Below are positions 8,221 through 16,122 of a stretch of 64,000 bases of DNA, piece after piece. This stretch comes from Mesorhizobium sp. AR07. Lineage in GTDB: Bacteria; Pseudomonadota; Alphaproteobacteria; Rhizobiales; Rhizobiaceae. A program made the translations under genes and the position numbers. How positions within the stretch are numbered: position 1 is the stretch's first letter; each line of letters begins with the position of its first letter. Where the stretch lies: positions 1,612,001 through 1,676,000 of the forward strand of contig NZ_CP080525.1 of NCBI RefSeq assembly GCF_024746815.1, given 5' to 3'. Below the pieces are notes generated by a model. The model was not told the DNA's origin. It was given only the letters and a program-made list of their open reading frames with translations, and made no database searches.

Positions 8221-9975
8221 ATGATCTTCCTGCCGCACAACCGCACATCCCTTGGCGAGGCCGCGGCGCTTGCACGCGGACGCATCGCGCCCAACGTCTA
8301 CGACATCATCGCTTTCGCCATGCTGGCCGCGCTGCTGGTGCTGCTGGCGCATGGAGCCGCCGGCATGCGCGCCCCGAGCACACTGCTCTCGACATCGCCG
8401 GTGACGCTCGATCTCGCCAACCTGCCGGAATACGCGCTGCGCACGACATTGCGCATGTTCGCCGCGATCGTGGTATCGCTGATCTTCACCTTTACGGTGG
8501 CGACGCTTGCCGCCAAGAACCGCCGCGCCGAAATGGTGATCATTCCCGCACTCGATATCCTGCAGTCTGTGCCGGTGCTGGGTTTCCTGACCTTCACCGT
8601 GACCTTCTTCATGGGCCTGTTCCCCGGCAGCCAGCTGGGCGCCGAATGCGCCGCGATCTTCGCCATCTTCACCAGCCAGGCCTGGAACATGGCGTTCTCG
8701 TTCTATCAGTCGCTGCGCACCGTGCCGGGCGATCTCGACGAGGTCAGCCGCGGCTTCGGCCTTTCGGCCTGGCAAAGGTTCTGGCGGCTCGAGGCGCCGT
8801 TCGCCGCCCCCGGCCTTGTCTGGAACACGATGATGTCGATGTCCGGCGGCTGGTTCTTCGTCGTTGCTTCCGAGGCCATCACCGTCGGCAACACCACGGT
8901 GCAGCTGCCCGGCATCGGCTCCTGGCTGGCGCTGGCCATCGACAAGCAGGATTTCAAGGCCGTGGCCTGGGCCGTCCTGGCGATGGGCATACTCATCCTG
9001 CTCTATGACCAACTGCTGTTTCGCCCGATCGTCGCCTGGGCCGACAAGTTCCGTTTTGAACAGACCGCGGGCCAGGAAAAGCCCCGCTCCTGGGTCTACA
9101 ACGTCCTGCGCCGCACCCGGCTCATCAAGACCGTCGGCCTGCCGGTCGCCTGGATCTGGCAGCGCGCCATGCTGCTTCGCTTCGGCAGGCGGCGGGCGGC
9201 GGAAGCCACCGTCGCAACACGGCGGTTTTCGCGGACCGTCGACCTTGTCTGGCTGGCATTGGTGCTCGTTGTCGCGCTCTGGGGCATGGTCGAGACAATC
9301 ACCTACCTCCACCAGACGCTCGGCTGGGACGATGTCGTCGTAGCCTTTAGCGGCGGCCTTCTCACCCTGTTGCGCGTGATCGTGCTGATCGCGCTGGCAA
9401 GCGTGATCTGGGTGCCGATCGGGGTCTGGATCGGCTTGCGGCCGGCGGTTGCCGAACGCGTGCAGCCGCTGGCACAGTTTCTCGCCGCATTCCCAGCCAA
9501 TGTGCTGTTTCCGTTCGCCGTCATTGCCATCGTCGCCACGGGCGCCAACCCGAGCATCTGGCTGTCGCCGCTGATGATACTGGGCACCCAGTGGTACATC
9601 CTGTTCAACGTGATTGCCGGGGCCAGCGCCTTCCCGTCGGATCTCAAGGAGGCGGCCGGGGTCTTCAAGATCCGATCCTGGTCGTGGTGGCGCCACGTCA
9701 TGCTGCCAGGGATCTTTCCCTACTATGTCACCGGGGCGCTGACCGCCTCCGGCGGCTCGTGGAACGCCTCGATCGTCGCCGAACTGGCCAGCTGGGGCAA
9801 TACGAAGCTCGAAGCGTTCGGGCTCGGTTCCTACATCGCCAAGGCCACCGAAGCCGGCGATTTCCCGCGCGTCATTCTCGGCATCGCCGTGATGTCGCTC
9901 TTCGTCACGCTCTTCAACCGCGTCCTCTGGCGCCCGCTCTATGTCTTCGCCGAACGCCGCATGCGGCTCGACTGA
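8221..9975 (+). CDS. Double-length ABC transporter permease (NitT/TauT type, two fused permease domains)
   Basis: A 584-aa inner-membrane protein with two tandem binding-protein-dependent permease domains, about residues 65-290 and 350-575, joined by a basic cytoplasmic linker. Each half carries an EAA-like coupling loop: VPGDLDEVSRGFGLSAWQRF in the first, and FPSDLKEAAGVFKIRSWSWW in the second, each the contact point for an ATPase. Family relatives import nitrate, sulfonates or related anions. Fusion of both permease halves into one chain makes the importer asymmetric. GGAGG precedes the ATG at 8221. The ATPase gene follows after 23 bases. No binding protein is encoded in the window, so the substrate is not inferred. 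Confidence 0.88.
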   Translation: MIFLPHNRTSLGEAAALARGRIAPNVYDIIAFAMLAALLVLLAHGAAGMRAPSTLLSTSPVTLDLANLPEYALRTTLRMFAAIVVSLIFTFTVATLAAKNRRAEMVIIPALDILQSVPVLGFLTFTVTFFMGLFPGSQLGAECAAIFAIFTSQAWNMAFSFYQSLRTVPGDLDEVSRGFGLSAWQRFWRLEAPFAAPGLVWNTMMSMSGGWFFVVASEAITVGNTTVQLPGIGSWLALAIDKQDFKAVAWAVLAMGILILLYDQLLFRPIVAWADKFRFEQTAGQEKPRSWVYNVLRRTRLIKTVGLPVAWIWQRAMLLRFGRRRAAEATVATRRFSRTVDLVWLALVLVVALWGMVETITYLHQTLGWDDVVVAFSGGLLTLLRVIVLIALASVIWVPIGVWIGLRPAVAERVQPLAQFLAAFPANVLFPFAVIAIVATGANPSIWLSPLMILGTQWYILFNVIAGASAFPSDLKEAAGVFKIRSWSWWRHVMLPGIFPYYVTGALTASGGSWNASIVAELASWGNTKLEAFGLGSYIAKATEAGDFPRVILGIAVMSLFVTLFNRVLWRPLYVFAERRMRLD

Positions 9976-9998
9976 CCCCATTCTTCAGGAGACTGATC

Positions 9999-11315
9999 AT
10001 GAACCAAGCCATCATCACCAAGAACCCGCTCGTCGAAGTCCGTGGCGTGTGCCAGACCTACGACAAGGGAAGTGCCGGCCAGCTCATCGTTCTCGACCAG
10101 GTTGGGCTGACGCTCGCCTCCGGCGAGATCGTCGGCCTGCTCGGCCGGTCGGGATCCGGCAAATCCACCCTGCTGCGCTCGATCGCCGGCCTCATCCGCC
10201 CGAGCCAGGGCGACATCACCTTCGAGGGCAAGAAGGTCTCCGGCACGCCGGACGGCATTGCCATGGTCTTCCAGAGTTTTGCGCTGTTTCCCTGGCTGAC
10301 CGTGCTGCAGAATGTCGAACTGGGGCTCGAGGCACAGGGCGTCTCTCCCGCCGAGCGCCGGCAGCGCGCGCTGTCGGCCATCGACTTGATCGGCCTCGAC
10401 GGCTTCGAGAGCGCCTATCCGAAGGAGCTCTCGGGCGGCATGCGCCAGCGCGTCGGCCTCGCCCGGGCCCTTGTGGTGCATCCCAAGGTGCTGCTGATGG
10501 ACGAGCCCTTCTCGGCGCTCGACGTGCTGACGGCGGAGACGCTGCGCACCGACCTGCTCGACCTCTGGTCGGAAGGCCGCATGCCGATCGAGTCGATCCT
10601 GATGGTGACGCACAACATCGAGGAAGCGGTGCTGATGTGCGACCGCGTGCTGATCTTTTCGTCCAACCCGGGCCGCGTCGTCGCCGAGCTGCGCATCGAT
10701 CTGCCGCAGCCGCGCAACCGGCTGGACCCTGCCTTCCGGGCCCTGGTCGAGGACATCTACGCTCGCATGACCGCCAGGAAGGAAGCGGGCGCCCCTGCCC
10801 GCGATGGCGTTTTCCCCGGCTCGGGCATAGCGATGATCCTGCCGCGCGTCTCGACCAACCTGCTCGCCGGTCTGATCGAGGCTGTCGCAGCGCCACCCTA
10901 CAACGGACACGCCGACCTGCCGCCGCTGGCCGCCAGCCTGCAGCTCGAGATCGACGACCTGTTCCCGATCGCCGAAACGCTGCAGCTGCTGCGCTTCGCG
11001 GAATTGGCCGAGGGCGACATACAGCTGACCCCGGCCGGAAAACGCTTTGCCGAAAGCGAGGTCGACGCGCGCAAGCAGTTGTTCGCGCAGCAACTCGCGG
11101 CCTATGTGCCGCTGGCTGGCCATATCCGGCATGTGCTTGACGAGCGCGCCGGCCACAAAGCACCGGCGCGCCGCTTCCGCGACGAGCTGGAGGACCACAT
11201 GTCCGAAGACTATGCCGACCAGACGGTGCGGGCCGTGATCAGCTGGGCCCGCTACGCCGAATACTTCGCCTATGACGAGGAGAGCGATCTCTTCACGCTC
11301 GAAAATCCGACGTAG
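9999..11315 (+). CDS. ABC transporter ATP-binding protein with C-terminal AAA-associated domain
   Basis: A 438-aa ATPase, far longer than the usual 250-270 aa. Residues 1-260 form a NitT/TauT-type ABC domain: Walker A GRSGSGKST, Q-loop VFQSFALFPWLT, signature LSGGMRQR, Walker B VLLMDEPFSALD and H-loop VTHN. Residues about 290-435 form an additional domain (from VSTNLLAGLIEAV to YAEYFAYDEES) matching the AAA-associated C-terminal domain found on some anion importer ATPases, possibly regulatory. The ATG at 9999 has CAGGAGA upstream. It forms an operon with the fused permease. A TAG stop at 11313 is followed by a repeat element that may act as terminator. Confidence 0.9.
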   Translation: MNQAIITKNPLVEVRGVCQTYDKGSAGQLIVLDQVGLTLASGEIVGLLGRSGSGKSTLLRSIAGLIRPSQGDITFEGKKVSGTPDGIAMVFQSFALFPWLTVLQNVELGLEAQGVSPAERRQRALSAIDLIGLDGFESAYPKELSGGMRQRVGLARALVVHPKVLLMDEPFSALDVLTAETLRTDLLDLWSEGRMPIESILMVTHNIEEAVLMCDRVLIFSSNPGRVVAELRIDLPQPRNRLDPAFRALVEDIYARMTARKEAGAPARDGVFPGSGIAMILPRVSTNLLAGLIEAVAAPPYNGHADLPPLAASLQLEIDDLFPIAETLQLLRFAELAEGDIQLTPAGKRFAESEVDARKQLFAQQLAAYVPLAGHIRHVLDERAGHKAPARRFRDELEDHMSEDYADQTVRAVISWARYAEYFAYDEESDLFTLENPT

Positions 11316-11410
11316 TCCGCGCAACGCCGGAATGCACTGACCTGCGGGCAGGGCCGGGATTCTGATCCCCGGCCCTGCCCGCGATCCCGCATGTCCAAGG
11401 CCAGCACCAA

Positions 11411-11511
11411 TGCATGTCGCTCAAAAGTGGCCCCGGTTTTGAGACGACGACATGCATACAAACAAAGACTGAAAGCGCGTCGCATGAATCCGTTCCGATG
11501 CGACGCGCTTT
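11411..11511 (+). repeat. Composite palindromic intergenic repeat, copy A
   Basis: Two adjacent palindromes. The first has outer arms TGCATGTCG (11411-11419) and CGACATGCA (11448-11456) with inner arms CTCAAAA and TTTTGAG. The second has arms AAAGCGCGTCGCAT (11472-11485) and ATGCGACGCGCTTT (11498-11511), a perfect 14-bp stem with a 12-base loop. The same two-part unit recurs at 32989-33087 and, degenerated, at 36003-36080; the first half alone recurs at 38878-38925. The second hairpin could end transcription of the ABC operon. Confidence 0.85.
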
Positions 11512-11523
11512 AGGAGGTCGACC

Positions 11524-11817
11524 ATGCGCCTCGTTCCACGACAGCTCCTCCATCTGGATTCGCCGCGCGGCAGGCGGATCATCCGCATTGCCGGGATCGC
11601 GCGCGAATGGTTCTTGCTGAAACTCTCGGGCGTGGCTCTGCGTCTTGGCCATCGCGTGCTCGTTGCCGGAGCAAGGGCCTTCTGGGCAGGCGCGATCGGC
11701 AAAGCGGGCCTGCGCAATGTGCTTCGGATCTCCTCGCGCCTCGACCGGGTGGGCATGCGGCTGATGCGCCAGAGCATCCGTCGGCGACGAGCCGAGAGCC
11801 GGGACCGTTACTGGTGA
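11524..11817 (+). CDS. Hypothetical basic protein, 97 aa
   Basis: Not recognised. A textbook AGGAGG (11513-11518) precedes the ATG at ideal spacing and sits directly after the repeat hairpin. The product is very basic (many Arg, for example SIRRRRAESRDRYW at the end) with two moderately hydrophobic stretches (EWFLLKLSGVALRL, VLVAGARAFWAGAI) that could lie on a membrane. It ends 18 bases before the convergent methyltransferase gene. The strong ribosome site argues for a real gene, but the sequence has no known domain. Confidence 0.45.
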   Translation: MRLVPRQLLHLDSPRGRRIIRIAGIAREWFLLKLSGVALRLGHRVLVAGARAFWAGAIGKAGLRNVLRISSRLDRVGMRLMRQSIRRRRAESRDRYW

Positions 11818-11835
11818 ACTGGCGGCGCCCGCGCC

Positions 11836-13389
11836 TCACGACACCGGCGCCGCTCCGCCCTCTTGCGTGCGGCGCGCGATGAACTCGTCGAGGGCACCGC
11901 TGGTGGCGACGGCCGAAGCAGGGGGCACGAAATCGGCCAGCGTGCGTCTCCAGACTCCGGTGGCGCGTTCGCTCGCCGTCTTCGACCCGCTTTGCGTCCA
12001 GTTGCCGAAATTCGACCAGTCGGCGACCAGTGGTTCGTAGAAGGCGGTGCGGTAGCGGGCCATGGTGTGGCCGGCCGAAAAGAAGTGGCCGCCCGGCTGC
12101 ACTTCGGCGATCGCCTCGAAGCCGATGGCGTCGTTGTCGCCGGGTGTTGCCGCGCAGAGTTCTGCGACCGTCTGCAGCGCCTCGATATCGGTGACCAGCT
12201 TCTCGAAGGAGACGCTCAAGCCCCCTTCCAGCCAGCCGGCGGCATGGATGCACATCGTCGCCCCTGCCAGCACCGAGCCCCACAGCGCGAACTGCGTCTC
12301 ATGTGCCGCCTGCGCGTCCGAGATGTTGGCCGCGCTGCCGCCGCCGGACCGCCAGGGCAGCCCGGTGAAGCGCGCCAGCTGGCCGGCCCCCAGCGTCGCC
12401 TTGACGTGCTCCGGCGTGCCGAAGGCCGGCGCGCCGGACTTCATGTCGACATTGGAGGAGAAGGAGCCGTAGACGACCGGCGCGCCGGGCCGCACGATCT
12501 GCGCCAGCGTCAGACCCGCCAGGGCTTCGGCATGCTGCAGCGTCAGCGCGCCGGCGACCGTGATAGGCGCCATCGCGCCCGCCAGGCAGAACGGCGTGAT
12601 GACGGACACTTGCCCCGCTCTGGCGAAGTCGATGATGCCTTGCGCCATCGGAATGTCGAGCTGGCGCGGCGAGTTGGTGTTGATGACGGTGTAGCAATGG
12701 GCATTTGCCCGGAATTCGTCCTCCGTCAGGCCACGCGCCAGCCGCAGCATCTCGAAGCCGTCCTCGACCTGCGGCGTGCCGCGCGCGAAGACGAAGGGGA
12801 ACTTGTCGGACAGCGTCAGCTGCGCACGGTTGACGGCATAGTGGCGGAAGCGGTTGTCGACATCCTGCGGCTCGATGCAGGGTCCCAGCATGTGCAGCAC
12901 GTCGAAATGCTGCACCAGCCGCATCAGATCCTCGAAATCGGCCAATGTGCCCGGCCGCCGGCCACGCTCGAGATCGGTGACGTTGGGTGCGCCGCATCCG
13001 GCCAGAAAGGTCATCGAGCCGAGCTCGAGCTTCAGATCGCGGGCACGAGTGCCGGCATAAGCGTGGATCGACTTCGGCGCCGAGGCGAGTGCCGCCGTCA
13101 CCATGTCGCGGCCGATGCGCACCATATCGGTGTCCGGATCGACCAGGGCGCCGGCGTTGGCGAAATGCTCACGCGCTTGCGGCAGCAACACCTTGATGCC
13201 GAGCTCTTCCAGCACGCGCAGCGCCGTGTCGTGGATCGCCGCGACCTGATCGTCGGAAAAGATCGGCTGCGGCAGGAACGGGTTCTTCAGCGAACGATAA
13301 TCGGGCCGGCGGCTGCTTTCGCTGCCGGCCTCGCCTGTCCGTGCCCGCCGGCGTTCGCGCCTGCCATCACGTGCCGCGTCATCGACCAT
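11836..13389 (-). CDS. Trimethylamine methyltransferase (MttB) superfamily protein, non-pyrrolysine
   Basis: A 517-aa cytoplasmic protein of the MttB superfamily, whose members move a methyl group from a methylated amine or betaine to a corrinoid protein. It reads through in sense codons with no internal TAG, so it lacks the pyrrolysine of archaeal MttB and is of the kind that includes glycine betaine methyltransferase. Typical segments are FLAGCGAPNVTDLERGRRPGT, PCIEPQDV and VYGSFSSNVDMKSGAPAFGTPE. GGAGG precedes the ATG at 13389, and the gene lies 12 bases after the stop of the flavoprotein gene, so they share an operon. No corrinoid protein gene is nearby; the partner must be encoded elsewhere, or the chemistry differs. 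Confidence 0.88.
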   Translation of the reverse strand: MVDDAARDGRRERRRARTGEAGSESSRRPDYRSLKNPFLPQPIFSDDQVAAIHDTALRVLEELGIKVLLPQAREHFANAGALVDPDTDMVRIGRDMVTAALASAPKSIHAYAGTRARDLKLELGSMTFLAGCGAPNVTDLERGRRPGTLADFEDLMRLVQHFDVLHMLGPCIEPQDVDNRFRHYAVNRAQLTLSDKFPFVFARGTPQVEDGFEMLRLARGLTEDEFRANAHCYTVINTNSPRQLDIPMAQGIIDFARAGQVSVITPFCLAGAMAPITVAGALTLQHAEALAGLTLAQIVRPGAPVVYGSFSSNVDMKSGAPAFGTPEHVKATLGAGQLARFTGLPWRSGGGSAANISDAQAAHETQFALWGSVLAGATMCIHAAGWLEGGLSVSFEKLVTDIEALQTVAELCAATPGDNDAIGFEAIAEVQPGGHFFSAGHTMARYRTAFYEPLVADWSNFGNWTQSGSKTASERATGVWRRTLADFVPPASAVATSGALDEFIARRTQEGGAAPVS

Positions 13390-13401
13390 CGAAAATCCTC
13401 C

Positions 13402-15816
13402 TCATTGCCGCATCGCCTTGCCTTCGGGGTCGTAGGGCGAGGCCGCGATGACACGCGCCGGCCGCTCCGTGCCGACGACATGCACCGAGAGCGCGGTCCC
13501 CTCGCCTGCGAAATCTCGATCGACAAGCGCCAGCGCCAGGCTCTTGCCGACCGTATAGCCATAGCCGCCCGAAGTGACGAAGCCGACGCGCCGGCCCCGA
13601 TGCCAGACCGGCTCGAAGCCGCTGGCATCGGCGTCGATGGCCTCGACTTCCAAAGTCACCAGGCATTGAGGCGTATCGCCAGCCTTGCGCGCCTGCAACG
13701 CCGCCTCCCGGCCGATGAAGTCGCCCTTGCCGAAAGCGATGAAGCGGTCGAGACCGGTCTGGCCGGGCGTGTGGCCTTGCGTGAACTCGCGTGACCAGAT
13801 GCCAAAACTCTTTTCCAGCCGCAGCGCATTGAGTACGTAATAGCCGATCTCGGCAAGGCCGAGATCCTCGCCGGCGGCAAGCAGCGTTTCGCGCAGTGTG
13901 GCATGCATGGTCACGGGGCAACTGATCTCGAAGCCGAGCTCGCCGGCTATCGACAGCCGCGCCACCCGCGCCTGCACCATGCCGATGTCGAATGCACCGC
14001 AAGCCATGAACGCCAGCGCCGCGCCGGACACATCCTGATGCGTCGTGCGCGCCAGGATTTTGCGTGCGTTCGGGCCGGTCAGCAGGAAGCCGCTCATCGT
14101 GTCGGAAAGGTCGGTGACAGAAACGCCCTCCGCCGCATGGCTCTCGAACCAGCGCATGTGAAACTCGCGCAGATAGTAGGAGCCCATCAGCCAATAGTCG
14201 CCACCGCCCCAGTTGAAGACGGTGAGGTCGCCCTTCAGCCGCCCATCATGGCCAAGCATCGGCGCCAGCCTCGCCTGTCCCGGCTTCGGCAGCCGGCAGG
14301 CGAGCAACCGGTCAAGCCATGCTTCGGCCCCAGGCCCCGAGACCGCATAGCGTGCATAGGCCGAGATATCGACCAGACCCGCCGCGCGCCGGACCTGCAG
14401 CGCCTCGTCGCCGACGATGTCGAAGGCGTTGGAGCGCCGCAGCGTCGTGTTCTCGCGAAACCCCATCGGCGCGAAATAGGCCGGGATTTCCAGCCCCCAG
14501 GACGCCGTCCATTCGCATCCCGCCGCCGTCATGCCGTCATAGGCGCCGGGGCGTCTCAGCGGCCGGCCTGCCGGTAGCCGCTCATTGGGAAAGGTCATGA
14601 CGAAGCGGCGCGAATAGAACTGGCGCGTCGTCTGCTTGAGATAACAGCGGTTGGCGGCGAACGCGCCGTAGCGGGCAATGTCCATGCCGAAGATGTCGGC
14701 TTGCGGCTCGCCATAAATCATCCATTCGGCCAGCGATTTGCCGACGCCGCCGCCCTGGCTGAAGCCGGCCATGACGCCGCAGGCAACCCAGTAATTCTTC
14801 AACCCGCGCACCGGCCCGACGATCGGATTGCCGTCCGGTGTGAAGGTGAAGGCGCCGTTGACCCATTTGCGGATGCCGGCTGTCGCCAGGCAAGGGAAGC
14901 GCTCATGCGCCTTGGCGAGTTCCGGGCTGATGCGGTCGATGTCTTCCGGGATCAGCTCGATGCCGTAATCCCACGGTGCGCCTTCCATGTTCCAGTGTTT
15001 TGGGTTCTGCTCGTAGACGCCGAGCAGCACGCCCTTGCGCTCTTGCCGCAGATAGGAAAACCCGTCGAGGTCGACGGCAATGCCGATCTCCCGGTCCAGC
15101 GCCGCGATCTCCGGAATGTCCTCGGTGATGAAATAATGGTGCTCCATCGGCGTCACCGGCAATTCAACGCCAGCCATGCGGCCGAGCTGCTTTGCCCACA
15201 GCCCGCCGGCGTTGACGACATGCTCCGCCACAATCGTGCCCTGCTCGGTGACGACGTCCCAGTGGCCGTCGGCGCGCGCCTTCAGTTCGACGACCCGGTT
15301 GCGCAGGATGATCTCGGCGCCGCGCTTTTTCGCCGCGCCCGCATAGGCGTGGGTAGTTCCATAGGGATCGAGATGGCCTTCGTTGGAATCGTGCAGGCCG
15401 CCAAGCACCCCCGTGACGTCGACGATCGGGCAGATCGCCTTGATCTCGTCGGGCGTGACCAGCCGCGCTGTCTCGATACCGACCGACTGGAACACCGCCC
15501 AGGCCGATTTCAGCCACTCCCAACGCGCGGGGTCGCTGGCGATGTTGACGCCGCCGGTCATGTGCAGGCCGATGTCCTGGCCGGATTCGGCCTCGATCTG
15601 GCGGTAGAGATTGATGGTGTAGTCCTGCAGCGCCGCGACGTTGGGATCGGCATTGAGCGCATGGAACCCGGCCGCCGCGTGCCAGGTCGAACCGGCCGTC
15701 AATTCGGAACGCTCGATCAGCGCCACATCGCTCCAGCCGAACCGCGTCAGATGATAGAGCACCGAGGCCCCGACCACGCCACCTCCGATGACGACTGCGC
15801 GGTAGTGCGACTTCAA
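13402..15816 (-). CDS. Dimethylglycine/sarcosine dehydrogenase-like FAD and folate-dependent oxidoreductase
   Basis: An 804-aa flavoprotein. The N-terminal DAO domain starts with the dinucleotide motif VVIGGGVVGASV (residues 8-19). GSTWHAAAG follows, whose H46 corresponds to the histidine that binds FAD covalently in dimethylglycine dehydrogenase. A central FAO_M segment (about 375-425) leads to a C-terminal GCV_T folate domain (about 430-800, with EISCPVTMHATL and GKGDFIGREAAL). Relatives demethylate dimethylglycine or sarcosine and pass the one-carbon unit to tetrahydrofolate. The start is TTG at 15816 with GGAGG spaced eight bases upstream. It is the first gene of a pair with the methyltransferase, pointing to methylated amine use. 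The exact substrate is open. Confidence 0.9.
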   Translation of the reverse strand: MKSHYRAVVIGGGVVGASVLYHLTRFGWSDVALIERSELTAGSTWHAAAGFHALNADPNVAALQDYTINLYRQIEAESGQDIGLHMTGGVNIASDPARWEWLKSAWAVFQSVGIETARLVTPDEIKAICPIVDVTGVLGGLHDSNEGHLDPYGTTHAYAGAAKKRGAEIILRNRVVELKARADGHWDVVTEQGTIVAEHVVNAGGLWAKQLGRMAGVELPVTPMEHHYFITEDIPEIAALDREIGIAVDLDGFSYLRQERKGVLLGVYEQNPKHWNMEGAPWDYGIELIPEDIDRISPELAKAHERFPCLATAGIRKWVNGAFTFTPDGNPIVGPVRGLKNYWVACGVMAGFSQGGGVGKSLAEWMIYGEPQADIFGMDIARYGAFAANRCYLKQTTRQFYSRRFVMTFPNERLPAGRPLRRPGAYDGMTAAGCEWTASWGLEIPAYFAPMGFRENTTLRRSNAFDIVGDEALQVRRAAGLVDISAYARYAVSGPGAEAWLDRLLACRLPKPGQARLAPMLGHDGRLKGDLTVFNWGGGDYWLMGSYYLREFHMRWFESHAAEGVSVTDLSDTMSGFLLTGPNARKILARTTHQDVSGAALAFMACGAFDIGMVQARVARLSIAGELGFEISCPVTMHATLRETLLAAGEDLGLAEIGYYVLNALRLEKSFGIWSREFTQGHTPGQTGLDRFIAFGKGDFIGREAALQARKAGDTPQCLVTLEVEAIDADASGFEPVWHRGRRVGFVTSGGYGYTVGKSLALALVDRDFAGEGTALSVHVVGTERPARVIAASPYDPEGKAMRQ

Positions 15817-15856
15817 GGCTTACCTCCACGGTTAGTCCGAAGGCTGCACCATATAC

Positions 15857-15880
15857 GCACTGGACATAAGTGTCCAGTGC
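15857..15880. promoter_or_regulatory. Perfect palindrome upstream of the flavoprotein-methyltransferase operon
   Basis: GCACTGGACA at 15857-15866 is repeated as its exact complement at 15871-15880 across the spacer TAAG, a 10-bp-arm symmetric site. It lies about 40 bp upstream of the TTG start at 15816, in the likely promoter. Its size suits a dimeric repressor, such as a GntR-family one. No regulator gene adjoins it. The 306-bp gap 15817-16122 otherwise shows nothing recognisable. Confidence 0.6.
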
Positions 15881-16122
15881 GGCGCGAACACATCGCGCTG
15901 CGTCGACCTGATGTGTGATTGGGATCAGTTTCTTTCGCGCGACCATGCGTTTTTATCGGCGTGTGAAAAAGCCGGCGGCGTGCATCGCGCACTGTCACGC
16001 AAGCATCACGTTCGCGCCGTAGACCGCGTTTGGGGAGGCGCGCGGCATCATCGATGCCGCACCTCTTTCAGCCATTCGTCCATCGGCCGCTCCGGCAGGC
16101 TTTGTCACAAAGAGGATTGTCC

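Noticed and set aside
8185..9981. A 598-codon minus-strand frame over the fused permease
   Set aside because: Low-complexity His/Asp/Arg-rich product typical of antisense frames; the plus-strand permease is convincing.
11863..13794. A 643-codon open frame on the plus strand over the methyltransferase and flavoprotein genes
   Set aside because: It is the antisense shadow of two well-supported genes; GC-rich codon bias keeps the opposite strand open, and the product has no domain.
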